Positions 46,426 to 57,882 are shown, counted from the stretch's first letter. The stretch: 64,000 nt of DNA from Ancylostoma caninum (GCA_037903475.1 JBAJFG010000258.1:124001-188000), one strand, 5' to 3'. Made by a program: numbers and translations. The notes: a model not told the origin generated them from the letters alone.

Positions 46426-49278
46426 GGCCTCTCCGGAAAAACGCCAAATTTCTGAAATGTGCCGTATCTAACATACGTTCCCTCCCAAAAAAAGCCTTGG
46501 CTTTTCAATTTTTCGTTCTTGAAACAGGTTCTGATATTGTTGCCATAACCGAAACATGGTTAAAAGAGATCAATGACATTTCTCCCATCTTAGGTGAGCT
46601 AAACAAATTTTATGACGTTGTCAGATGTGATTGCCTTCTCAAAAAAGGCGGCGGCGTGGCACTACTGTTCAGAAATGAGTTGTCAATCAATATGGTAATC
46701 AAAGAGTCTGTACCAGACTCATACGAAATTCTCGTTTGCGAGTTCTTCGTGACGGGATCAGCTTCGTTCAGATTTGCTGTGGTATTTCGATCACCCTCCT
46801 GTAACACTGCAATGAACGAACAACTAATCAAAGCCCTAGGCGATATCGCTGCTTGTGGACACCCTACCATAATGTGCGGTGACTTCAATTCCCCTGATGT
46901 AGATTGGAACTCACTTAATTGCATCTCTAAAGATGCTCAATTATTCAATAGATCTCTGTCTCGCTAATAACTTCAACCAACTAATTAGGCAAAGCACACG
47001 AAATGATTCAATCCTTGACTTAGTGTTATGCAATAACACCAAGATGATAACGGCAATTGATACACTTCCATCCATTGGAAACAGCGATCATTTCACTTTA
47101 TCTATGAAAATACGCTGCAATCACCTCTACACTCCTCCATACCAATTACGTCTTGATTTTAAGAATACAAACTACGAACAAGTATGTGCGTATTTGCAGA
47201 ATGTTGACTGGATAGGCTCATTTAGCTGTACCAATTCGGTGGACGAAAAATATGAAATGCTTCTTGCGATACTCAACCATGCGATGACTTCATTCACACC
47301 CCTACGTAAAACTCCCTCACTATCTAAGACGACTACATAGACAGCGCTTCAAAGCTTGGAAGGACGCCGTCACAGAAAATAACAGAAATCTTCCATCTGT
47401 TAAAACTGATAAAAGTGACCCCAAATGGAATTTATACAAGCATATTGACGAGAAATTTTCAAAATACCTTAGAAAATATTATGCCTCAGTTGAAAAGAAA
47501 ATTCTGGAATCCAAAGACCCGCTGCTTTTTATAGGTTTATGAACTCTAAAGTTAGACAAAAATCGAATGTTGGTGTCTTGATAAATGAAGATAACAAATT
47601 TATGACCACAGACTCTGAAAAAGCAGAAACACTCGCAGAACATTTTGCTAATTCTTTCTTCTCAAGTAACATTTGTAATCTAACCGAAAACAATGTTGCA
47701 TTTTCGTCTCTTACTTCTGCCCCTTCACAGTTTTACAGAGGAGAAATTGAAAGGATTCTACTGAGTTGGCCACCATCACTTACTGTGACACCTGACGGCA
47801 TACCACTAGAGTTCCTACAGAAAATTGTTTTCCTGATTTCGTTTCCTCTAGAAATTATTTTCAATTTGAGCTACATGACAGCTGAAATTCCAACACGCTG
47901 GAAACACTCATATATAGTTCCGATCCCCAAGAAACCTCCTTTAAATCTACCGAACAACTATCGACCTGTTAGCATTACATCAATCTTTTTGAGAGTTTTT
48001 GAGAAGATACTCAAAAAAGATTTGACGAAGCACCTTGAAAGCCATTCCATCATACCCAAAGAGCAACACGGTTTCACATGCGGTAAATCAACCGAAACAC
48101 ACATGTTGGAAGTTCTAAATGATTGGACCCTATCATTGGAACAAAAAACGCCAGTTGATGTCATTTATTTCGATTTCGCAAAGGCTTTCGATAAAGTTCC
48201 TCATAGCCAGCTCAAATCCAGGCTGGTAGAAATTGGCATCAATCCTATAACTATCGGATGGATTTCTAACTTTCTTTCCGAACGCACGTTCCAGGTCAGA
48301 GTCAATGAATCGTACTCTACCGTGAAAAACGCTCCCAGCGGTGTTCCACAAGGTTGCGTTTTATCACCGCTCCTCTTCAATATTTATTCCTATGACATTC
48401 CAAACATAATTGATAGGACCGGTGTAAAATGTAAGGCCTACGCCGATGATATCAAGATTTACTCTCCCGTTTCTACTGAATGCGATACAGATCGTTTACA
48501 GTGTACAATCAATGAACTATATTTTTGGTCGAACGCTTGGAATCTACCGCTTTCCATAGAAAAGACTAAAGTCTTGCACTTAGGTCATAATAACAAAAAG
48601 GCTGATTACAGCATTAATAACATTGCACTCCAATCCGTTACTGAGATTCGAGACCTTGGTTTTCAAATAGACGAAAAACTCAGTTTTGATAACCACTGCA
48701 GAACAATTGTAAACAAAGCTAACCAAAGACTGTACAATCTTTTCAAGTCGTTGTATACTAAGAATAGTAAAATATTAATTGCAGCATACAAGACTTATGT
48801 TAGATCTATTTTAGAATATGGCACGAGTGTCTTTATCTGCTTCAAAAAATCGAACATAAAAAGGATAGAAAGTGTACAGAACAACTTCACTAGAAGGTTA
48901 TATCTAAGAATGAATGGATTCAATTACGAAAACATACCCAATAGTTCTGCCCGTAATAAACATCTGAATCTTAGCTCACTTCTGGAACGGAGAAAAGTCA
49001 ATGATCTAGTCATGATTCACAAAATTCTAACTGGCATCACCAATGTCAACATCACGAGTTTCTTTAAATTCATCACTTCCACTACTAGGGGTGATTTGAA
49101 TAAAATTTCATTCCATAATGCAATTACATCCGCAAGGCAACACTTTTTTGTTAACCGTGCCGGAACCCAGTATCTGAATCTCAGCAAAAATCATCGCATC
49201 CCTACTAAAGTGAAACAATTCAGGAAATTGGCAAAACGATTCATCAGGTCATCAAATGTTTCCAATAATTTTCAATAG
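46422..49278 (+). pseudogene. Retroelement ORF2: endonuclease plus reverse transcriptase, frameshifted
   Basis: The AP-endonuclease part at 46422-47340 shows AVSNIRSLPKKA, DIVAITETW, KKGGGVALLF, MCGDFNSPDVDW and IGNSDHFTLSM, but changes frame near 46940. A linker (RQRFKAWKDAV) follows in another frame after 47310, and a further shift lies near 47530. The reverse transcriptase is then open for 579 codons (47539-49278): NNYRPVSITSIFLRVFEKIL, YFDFAKAFDKVPHSQL near residue 209, GVPQGCVLSPLLFN and catalytic YADD near residue 302. The C-terminal tail includes RRLYLRMNGFNYENIP. The catalytic domain itself is uninterrupted, so decay is fairly recent. Confidence 0.92.
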
Positions 49279-49377
49279 AATATACTGCTTCGTTCATGTA
49301 CTATAGTTGCTATCATCTATGATATGTAATATACGTCAATCGTGTTTTTATTTCTGCCCACATGGTTTCCCCATGTA

Positions 49378-49380
49378 ATA

Positions 49381-49432
<52 letters not shown>
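49378..49432. repeat. (AAT)n tail of the retroelement
   Basis: About 18 AAT units immediately 3' of the retroelement sequence, consistent with the simple-repeat 3' ends of jockey/I/CR1-group elements. Confidence 0.9.
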
Positions 49433-49434
<2 letters not shown>

Positions 49435-49594
49435 TAATTGTAAGCTCGATCTTTTGAGTGATACTGATGTATACCACTATCTCCCTAACATTTTTCACGC
49501 TTTTGCAAAGAATACATAACATTGAGATAATCGGTCTTCAATTCTTACACCCGATATTGAACTATTTCAGATTTCGCCGAAAATCCCGTCAAAT

Positions 49595-51826
49595 ATGATT
49601 TCTACCATTGTTTTCATCACATGTTTCACAGCAGCGCATGCATGCACATGCAAACAGCTACCCACAGTGGAGGAAGCCTTTTGCGACGAAGGAATCGATA
49701 TCGGTAAACTCCACGCCATACATATTACATGTAAGGTGCAGAATTCTGTACCTTCCCATCAAACGTGTACCGAGTAGTGCGTGCATTGGAAAGCATTAAT
49801 GTGACGGGAGCGGCCTGTGTAGTGGCTCATCTAGCTGCCACGAGAGTGTTCGCTGCCTTCTACCAGAAGGCAGGTTACTCGCCTTTACCCACTCGCCCTT
49901 ACCATACAACGGCTTTAAGCGTTAACGAATCGATTACAGAGTATTCCTTTATTGGAACGACGCGCGTAGACAGCAAGCCACAACCATCGACCGACCGACT
50001 TGCTACTGCACTGCTTAACTGACTGACTAAGTCACTACTGCGGCCGCGGCTCCATTATATAACATGTGGGAGGGGTCTCAGCGCGGGCGCGCTTATATAA
50101 GGCAGATTATTTCGAAATACTAGCGAGGATAACTACGAGATGGACCACGTGCATTACAAATGCAAACACTACATGTACAACATCATGCAACTTAGTACGT
50201 CAACCACTACACTCGGGCTATATTGATAATTTCTGTTTTTATCACATATGCAGCTGAGCTTAAAAGAGTAGTGTCAGAATTAGGTAAAGCCAGGGCGCAC
50301 CAGGTGGTCATTGACCACCAGGACTTAGTAGCGTCCTGCAGATTCAGGGGTCTTAGCACCAGTGTCCAGGGCGTAGCCAACCGCTAACCGTCTACTGATG
50401 TTAGAGACAAGCAGATTTCGGAGAGGCACTTCTGGAGGATCATCAAACTCGTGGCTGAAGACCACCGTTGTTCAACCATTTACTCCATCCGTACCCTGCA
50501 CTCTCGTGCGCTCCAGTGATAATCAGGTGTTGCTCAGCCTGTAGGAGACGCATCATGTTGGAATTTTGACTGTAGATGCGCACTATACCAACGAGTATCC
50601 CCCCAAAGTGGCAACTTTCGTTTTTGAGAAACCGTCTTCGTTTTTGAGAAAAACCGTCATTAATGGTCAAAAAGTGGTTTTTGGCCATTTTTTGACCATT
50701 AATGACGGTTTTTTTTTCAAAAACGAAGACGATTTCTCAAAAACGAAAGATGCCACTTTGGGGGAGAGTTGGTACCACCTAGGCGCATTTCTTGGAGTTG
50801 ACAGCGTATTGGAACACTTCCTCAAACGAGAGAAATTTCCTGGGAAAGTTCCGCTTTCGAGAGAAAAAACCACGCTCCAATGACAATTTCTTGTATCTGA
50901 CAGGTACTATGACAAGCTCTAACGAGTTCTATCAAACAGTTCCGTATTGAGATCGGTTTTTCGAGGATTCTAGCTTGAATATGAGATGGTTTAGGCTGTC
51001 TTCGCTAAAAGGTACGCATTTCTTGCTGAAACATCATGCGTCGTCTCACTAACGCTTATTTAAGTCACTTTTTTATTGCTATCTGCTTTTCTTGAAAGAA
51101 CCCAAGTGTGTAGGCACTTAGTAGCCCATTTCGGAATCGGACTGGACTTAGTACTCCCAAGCCGACATTGACCACCTAGTGCTGCGCCCTGGGTAAAGCG
51201 TAAAGAATAGAAGGTGAAGGGTGCCAGCACAAGTGTCCTTCTTCCCAAGTGAAGGAGAACACCTGTGCCAAGCAACAGATGCAGGACTATTCCCCACCCC
51301 TACAACATCAATCGAAGATCGAGTAACTAGGGGAAACGAAAACCAAACGAAATTTTCTTCAGTGACTTGGGCAAGAGTGTTGTCGACAAATAGTTCCGAT
51401 AGGAGCCCTGGCGGAGCATGGACATATAATATATGGCACTTGCGAACTTGGAAGGTGCGTAGCATAGTCGGACCCAAACCACAAATTCTTATTTGCTGGT
51501 GTTACAAGGTAAAAGGTCTCTCTTGTTTCTAGGGACTAAACAAAGAGAATGCCACAAGTATCCTCACCACATCAAATGATCACAACGCCTGTGGACTAAC
51601 TGGTCTCATAGATGAAGAAGAATATCTTTTGGCAGGTATTACCATAAATCATTATCGCTATTGACAGGTGTTCGTTAAATCGTATGTAATTACAGGCAAA
51701 TTGAGAAACGATTCAAAGATCAGCATCACAAGCTGCTTGCTTTACATGCCATGGAGTTACGTCACTACAGAGGAGAAGCACCTTTTGAGAGAACTCAGAG
51801 AGGGCACGAAGAAATGCTCTAAGTGA
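49595..51826 (+). CDS. TIMP-like (NTR domain) secreted metalloproteinase inhibitor 1
   Basis: Four exons chain in phase: 49595-49703, 51363-51454, 51533-51635 and 51696-51826; 435 nt, 144 aa. The leader MISTIVFITCFTAAHA is followed by CTCKQLPTVEEAFC, so Cys would be mature residue 1, the zinc-chelating position in TIMPs. Exon 2 gives ARVLSTNSSDRSPGGAW then TYNIWHLRTWK. Exons 3-4 give NACGLTGLIDEEEYLLAGK and KISITSCLLYMPWSYVTTEE, ending ELREGTKKCSK. Six cysteines match the three disulfides of an N-terminal TIMP domain; the vertebrate C-terminal domain is absent, as in short nematode TIMPs. A TTTCAG at 49563-49570 could be a trans-splice site. Intron 1 (1.66 kb) contains a candidate solo LTR and a fold-back. 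Target proteases cannot be told from sequence. Confidence 0.92.
49818..50211. mobile_element. Candidate solo LTR in TIMP-1 intron 1
   Basis: 394 bp bounded by TGTAGTGG and CCACTACA, an 8-bp inverted terminal pair of the TG...CA type. Internal TATATAA-like boxes lie at about 50056 and 50094. I could not find a convincing target-site duplication, and no second copy exists in this window. Confidence 0.4.
50600..50764. mobile_element. 165-bp near-perfect fold-back
   Basis: Left arm CCCCCAAAGTGGCAACTTTC, then CGTTTTTGAGAAA and GTCATTAATGGTCAAAAA; the right arm is its reverse complement up to CCACTTTGGGGG, with a very short centre near 50683. Lies in intron 1 of TIMP-1. It would form a strong hairpin in the transcript. 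Confidence 0.85.
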
Positions 51827-53084
51827 TCCCGAACTAATCGCCACAAATATTATGACTTGTGTGGTAATGAACTTCTGAAGATGGAAATGGTGTAACAGAG
51901 CCAAAATTAGAACAGAATATTCTTTGGTGCCGTCCTATAAAGAACGTCATGTCCCGAATTGGTGATCACTGATACGTTTCAACACTGAAGTTGTGTGGCG
52001 ATCCACTTGCTGAGGTTTGCTTGGCAACCTTGCAGATAGGTTCGCCAACTATGCAGATAAACGAACTCCGTCAAATGTCTTGCCAAACAAAAAGTAAACA
52101 TTCTATTAACATTTTCCTTTCTGCTGCTGCTATTAAGCCATCTTTGATGAGATGTAGCGGTAGCATGTAATAATATGATACCGTAATTTCAAATGTATAT
52201 AATATAAAATTAATAGCGAAATAGTAAGGAAGGAAGTATAATCAACACACCTCTCAAAATTAGTAGACAATGGTTGGCGCTATAGGATCAATCTATCTTT
52301 AAAATACCCACTGTGTTCCAGAGTAATTCCATTTCAATTTTTTTGCATGTGAACTCGGTGGGTGGAAACAGCCATGGCTTAGTTCGACGCATTGTAACAT
52401 GTACATATATGTATTGTACAGTTGTACAGTTTCGTTGAAGGCAGCATCCGCTGTGCTTGATTCAGGAGTTTTGAGGAACCTATAAGCCATATCCTGCATT
52501 AAAATTACGCAGAACACCTGAGAGACATACATAATCATGACTTATAGTAACGGACTTACTTTGCGTATCACGTCGGATGTCTCAGGTTCTTCTTTGTAGG
52601 AGATGAATCAGAAAAGAGCTCTCAGATAACAGGTTTTCTCACATGAGGCTCAGTATCAGAAGTTCCACCTATTCAATTCCTGTTACGTTCTTTGTGTATG
52701 TTTCTTCTGTGGAACCCTTGGAATTGATGTTAGTTTTAGACCATTCACCGAGAAGCGATGCCACAGGAGCAGGGATGGGGATCAGGGATGTGCAGAAGTA
52801 AAATTTCAAATCCCGTAAAACGTGAGACGGAAAAGGAAAGGCCAAAAATGGGCTGAAAACGGAAAGTGTAAAACGGAAAACGGAAAATTTTGCCCAAGCA
52901 TAGGCTTGTGACCAAAAGTCATCAGTCAACATTGGATTTTCTAGGCATCTTCTTGCTGAGCATAAGTGGTAATTAAGAAACCTCAAGCCCACTGATGGTA
53001 CGTACTTCAAACGCCTAGAATATAAGTAGATTGAGGAATAGTTATCCTTCGCCTAGTTACGAAAGATTATCAGAGTTATGTAAT
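51827..53084. other. Spacer downstream of TIMP-1
   Basis: AT-rich. A degenerate simple repeat of AAAACGGAAA words lies at 52795-52890. The 113-codon minus frame across it is not supported by splice sites. Confidence 0.45.
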
Positions 53085-53955
53085 CGATAAGCATTCCGTT
53101 CGCAACAATAAAGACTGCATGCGTGCGACGTGTTCTTTTTGAGATGAGGTAACGAACAAAAGAAACGGATGTAAGGCGAGAATGAACTATGATAACTTTG
53201 TCTTATCCCAAAATGTTGGAAACGATAGACTGAAAAGGAAACTACAAACGCTCTACAATAATTTTTATTTAGACAACCATAATTTGCATTCGTTCGGCTT
53301 TACAGTACCCTGAGAACAACTTCTCGCCCCACCTTTGCCTAAAAATTACTTGCAGACAACCTTTCAACTAGCATATCGTTATCGGCAAGCTTGACTTCAT
53401 CATGCCATCCAAACGTAGTTCAACAGCAACCTTTTTTGACTAGTAAATTGTAGGCGAAGGAAGAGCCAAAACGAGTTGTCGACTACTTTCTCACAAGAAC
53501 ACTTGCCAGTAAGCATTTTCGCTACAAAGGTTGTTAGGGCTGTCGGCAAATTGCCCACAATCTTCCAACAGAACAACTTTTCGATACGGGAGAGTCAAAG
53601 CAAGTTGCGAGCTAGTTTCCTAAACGGTATAACTAGTATACGGTGCAACCACTGAGGACATCGGAGCAGTGGTTACCTCGGTAAACAATTGAAAGATGTG
53701 CGCTATTAATCTAACGGCGATTGGGAGCGGCATCAAGTTTTCAACAATCCTTAAATGCCGACAAGTTGTCCGCAAGGATAAACGAAAATAAATTGCAGGC
53801 ATTTTTGTACGGCTGATCCCTGTGGGTGTCAGAGGTTTCAGATATTCATGTTTCACTTCTGTTTGTTGCCTTAATGATTCAAGAATTCCGAAAACAAAGA
53901 CACATAGAACAGCAGTGGAGGACATAAGTAGAACACTTATACCGGCAAGGCCCGT

Positions 53956-53984
53956 GCCGCGCTGCGTAGGTGATGCAGCGCGGC
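53956..53984. promoter_or_regulatory. Conserved hairpin upstream of member C
   Basis: The same 10-bp stem and 9-base loop as at 40235-40263. It lies 209 bp upstream of the ATG of the 54193 gene, in its presumed promoter. Confidence 0.35.
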
Positions 53985-54192
53985 AGACCAAATGGGCGGT
54001 ATTCTGGGGTGCAAAAATTGTTTGTCGGAAGTTCCCATTGGTTTTATTTGCATATCTCTTGTTTTTGTCTACTGTTGTCAGAAAAAAAAAAGACTTATGC
54101 AAATTTGATATGGATAGTGTCTGTTTGTTTTCGTGGTTATTGTGTCGTGTTTTTTTCCCAGCATATAAAAAGAGAATAGTATTGGGTAGACC

Positions 54193-55629
54193 ATGGTGAT
54201 GTTGGGGTCGTTTTGCTTAAGTTTTCTTCTGTTCGCAGTCGGGGCTGACGTGAGTATCTTCTCCCAATTTGTGATATATAACCAGTTTTTTTTTTCTTTG
54301 CAACCTGGCGGATTTTCAGCTGTGTACATAGACTCCTTTCCATAGTAATGAAAATCATAATAAAAATATCTTTTGACACGGTGAATTATAAAAAAAGAAA
54401 ATTTAGAAAAAGTTCTTTAGAAAGGTTTTGAAATATATAAATATGTTGTTCTGTGGCAAAGTAAGAAAAATTTCAGGGCCAATACGGTTACGGAGGCGGA
54501 CGTACCTCACCTCCCCCACCACTCCCTCCACCATCGAACGTTTATCCGCCAGCGCCTACAAAACCAGTTCAGAGACCAGGTATTCAACAAATTCAATCTA
54601 CCTGCCAAAACTGCAGCCTTTTTCACTTTCTATTTTGTCGCTACGAGAAACCCGGATTTATATAGCAATGACAGTTTCATACGTTACTAATGGAAATTTT
54701 TTAGACCCTGTTTATGATCTGCCAGGGCCTCCAGCGGTGCCAGATCCACCTTGGACCACCGTGCCTGATTATCAGGTGGGTCCTTAAATTCATCTGCTGA
54801 ACACAAAGTATCTTTCATTACCTATTTCAGTCATCTATAAACAATTGCGCCGACGTATTCGAAACATTCGCATCGAATCGTGAACATAAGAAGTACTCCA
54901 AGCTGTTTAAGTAAGTTTGTACCAGGCTGCTACAGAAGACTTCAGCAGAGTGGACCCGTCCGCCCATCCGCACGTGTTGCACAACCTGTTTGGACAGGTT
55001 TGGAGAGGATGTGGCCAGATCGATGAAAACTGTACCCGTGTCATTTACTATAATGTGCGGATGCGCAGGCGTAATATGTAATGCAACGTTGCAGGTGGTG
55101 CGACGCGTGTGAGTGGGCCCACTCCGCTGAAACCACGTGTGTTACGTGAAAAATCAATAATTTAAGGAAGATAGGCCAACGTCTGCGAAAAATACAGTAC
55201 TATGACATTGACAAGAACACGATGAACGAGTTGTACCCAAGTCTGAACAGGCTAAACCAAGCAGTACGTTTTGCTACACATAATTTCTATATAAAAAATT
55301 AAAATTTAATAACGTCACCAATTTTAGGCCACTTACTCGCGTGACTGCGCTCAGACACCGATATCCTCGGATTTCTATGAGTTTCTCTACAGTCGCGTAA
55401 GTCCTGAGCTCAATGTTTAGCTATCGAACAACTGTCTCATGCTAGAGATAGGTATTGATTGGTGGTGAAGCGAAAAATGCTGTAGATTCACTTGCAGGTC
55501 AACGAAGACGACGAGGACGACGACAAGAAGCCTGGTCGGGGAAGGGGACGTGGTCGGAATCAGTCCGCGAAAATTCGGAATTTGCTTGATGCCGCCAGCG
55601 AATGCCTGGAAGACTATTGCAGGACTTGA
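54193..55629 (+). CDS. Secreted proline-rich/helical family member C
   Basis: Seven exons chain in phase: 54193-54249, 54477-54579, 54705-54775, 54831-54910, 55167-55263, 55328-55396 and 55498-55629; 609 nt, 202 aa. Exon 1 encodes a 19-residue leader (MVMLGSFCLSFLLFAVGAD). Exons 2-3 are proline-rich (TSPPPPLPPPSNVYPP, then DLPGPPAVPDPPWTTVPDYQ). The C-terminal part is helical: SSINNCADVFETFASNRE, then GQRLRKIQYYDIDKNTMNEL, SRDCAQTPISSDFYEF, an acidic NEDDEDDD, a GRGRGRGR stretch and terminal ASECLEDYC. Cysteines number four. Intron positions and exon sizes 97/69/terminal match the other members. A duplicate at 40375-41140 is dead. AATAAAT occurs about 55 bases after the stop. Function unknown; secretion inferred. 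Confidence 0.9.
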
Positions 55630-55776
55630 GAGATGACGTCACGAGTCTTACTTACCATAATTTAGTCCTTCAAACCAAATACTAAATAAATACTTCAGAA
55701 ATAGAAATATTTTACACATGACATGTGTGCCTCGTGAAATTACGAAGATGATCGGCCACTATAGACGTCCTTCCTC

Positions 55777-57627
55777 CAGGCCCCAACACGGCGAGCAAGC
55801 TGGGCTTTGTAAAGGGGTCGAAAAGCAAAGGGGGCTCCGTACGGGGTCGGCGGCGGGGCCCCGGGAAAAACTTTGGGGTGTTCGTTGGTCCAAAGAAAAG
55901 GAATGCGTTGATAAAGGCGATGAAAGACGGAAGAGGCTTGCAAAAGAACTGCTCGTAGCTTTAGCGGAGCAATTGGGGCGATCGATGTTGAAAAGTTCGA
56001 TTGGAGCAGATCATGTACAGGTTCTCATAATCCGGAAGACTCAGCCGACTCCTGCGCTGCGGAATCTGCACGGATTGAGTTGGAATCTTCAGTGAGATAA
56101 GAACGAAGGGAACACTAGAAGTATTTGGAAAAGACAATCTAAACTCATGTGAACTAAAGAAGAGTATGCTCACATTCTGAGTCTTAGTGATTGCAGAGCT
56201 CTCCCGTTGAGTCGAGACTCAACCGACTGACACCAAATTTGGGGTGCAGAAGCGTCATGGCACTCAAAATAAATGTGTGCTATGAAACCACAAAGCTCAT
56301 GTGAATCCATGAATTGATGGTCGGTAAAAGGGGCGTCCTGTTTTAGACTGGCTGGCGTAGAAGCTGAGCCTGTCGGGGGCATAATTTCCCTACTGAAACA
56401 CATAAGTTTCCAACCTCCTACCCTGCACCCTATACTAGTAGGTATGTGCTATCATGCGCCCCCACATACTATCACTTATCATCTCCTATCATCTGAGTAT
56501 TTGTCCTTCTCCGCTCGCTCCAAGGTACTATCGCAAGCCGTTTAGTGGAGAGCTGCCGCGCTCCAAAGCAGACGCCGACCCAATCGACTCGCGCGCAAGA
56601 ACTGGAATCATTTGAAAGCTTATGGAGGCATCAACTAGCTTCTTTCATCGAATATCTTCTTTACGGTTGCTTTCCACAGGATAACCACTGCCAATGGCTT
56701 GGTGATTGGATGAAAATGATGTTTTCGAACGAGAAAATCAGAGCTAGATCAAGTGCGCGCCTGTTTTCGTTTTTTTTTTTGCTCTTATCTTTTATAGTCA
56801 GCAAAACTTCACATTTGTTGTATTTTGCTCCGACAAATTCATTCGGTTGTATTGTATTTTTGTGTCTGCGATAGAACTGCTCATAGGTTCGCCTACTCCT
56901 TCATTGGTTACCGTTGACAATCTTCATCTTCTTTGCGACGCCGCTCTTCATTCAAATGAGCCTCATCTTCAAGCTTCGTTCTTATTTTGAAAATGTTCTT
57001 ATTTTTGCATTTTCGCTTTTTCGATGTTTTTTTAAGCTTCTCTCCTTTCAGGGCCTTGCCAATCTTGGAAATACTTGTTTTTTTTTCAATAGTGTCATGC
57101 AATGTATGATGAATGCTTTCACGTTTTTTTCATGTTTATTTGAAACCATGAAATTAGTAGCTGAGCTGAGATGAATACCCTTCATCTCTGCTACTATTAC
57201 CATCGCTTCGGAAAAGTCACATCTTTGACCAACTGTCACCCAGGCCGTCAATGAGCACAGTCGCCGGCGACGGCGACGCGGTATGGTGTACTCCTCGAGG
57301 AGAATGGTGGCTACCTTCTCAAGCCAGCTTTTCGGTTTTTAGGGATTCCCAGCCTGATTGCGAAACGCTCAGGCTTCTTTTAGGCTGGCTTCGCTCGCCC
57401 CGCATTTGTGGGTTATGTTACCCACTACTAGACGCCGCCGCACCACTCTTGCAACTTTGAATCAGGCTTGGGGCCTTTTCCCCCTTTCTGTCAGTAATAG
57501 ATGCGTGCAATTGGGGCGCAACTGACCCACGCACTCAGTATAAACTGCTGTTTACTGGAACGCTGCTCTTTTTGGGTTCAAAGGAGGCTTTGATTTCGAC
57601 CCTACGAAGTGCTCTTGCTGGGGCCTG
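55777..57627. mobile_element. 1.85-kb TIR-bounded insertion, possible gene-capturing element
   Basis: This block interrupts sequence that is continuous in the other duplication arm near 41285. It starts CAGGCCCCAACA and ends TGCTGGGGCCTG, an inverted pair with one mismatch. Further in, GGGTCGAAAAGCAAAG and its counterpart near the right end are also inverted. Flanks CTTCCTC and CTTTCCC resemble a mutated 7-8-bp target-site duplication, which would suit a hAT-like element (inference). No transposase is visible. It carries a ubiquitin-protease exon fragment at 57052-57174. Confidence 0.65.
57052..57174 (+). pseudogene. Ubiquitin-specific protease Cys-box exon fragment
   Basis: After a good acceptor (CTCCTTTCAG) the frame reads GLANLGNTCFFFNSVMQCMM, the N-terminal Cys box of USP-family deubiquitinases (consensus GLxNLGNTCFxNSxxQ) with one extra Phe within a nine-T run. 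The frame then diverges and stops at 57172-57174. No other USP domain (His box) is visible. It lies inside the 1.85-kb insertion, so it looks like a captured exon rather than a resident gene. Confidence 0.6.
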
Positions 57628-57882
57628 CTTTCCCCTCTTCACCTTCAAAATAGTCTCGTGAAGTCAGGAAAGTGGCCGCAATTACACAACACAGCAAAAG
57701 ACCCCTTAGACCAATTTACAAGAGGGTGTCATTACTCATCCACGCCAGGCAGGACATACTACGGAAGTGATACATTGTTGTGGTGGCTACTTGTAATTGA
57801 TTTCATTTGCTTTGTGCTCAACGCATTATTGCACCATAAACAAGCAATTCTACGGAACAAATGCAGTTCTTAGCATCTAGTG

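Larger units (their letters stand above)
45240..49432 (+). mobile_element. Near full-length CR1/jockey-like non-LTR retrotransposon
   Basis: About 4.2 kb with two overlapping reading-frame regions (ORF1 45597-46425, ORF2 46422-49278) and a 3' end of (AAT)n at 49378-49432. The 5' boundary is approximate because no target-site duplication was recognised. Gene content and 3' simple repeat fit the CR1/jockey/I group. At least four frame changes make it inactive. Confidence 0.9.
53085..57882. repeat. Segmental duplication, copy 2 (long form)
   Basis: Collinear with 39390-41540; contains the live family member C and the 1.85-kb insertion at 55777-57627. Where both are present the arms are highly similar, including introns and flanks, so the duplication is recent relative to other paralogues. 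Confidence 0.9.

Noticed and set aside
52669..53010. 113-codon minus frame
   Set aside because: Part of it is a degenerate AAAACGG simple repeat and no splice sites flank it.
56908..57102. Lys/Glu-rich minus frame as a gene
   Set aside because: It is the complement of the T-rich tract before the USP-like exon; low complexity explains the charge.
57052..57174. Functional ubiquitin-specific protease
   Set aside because: Only the Cys box is present, with an extra Phe and an early stop, inside an insertion absent from the paralogous arm.
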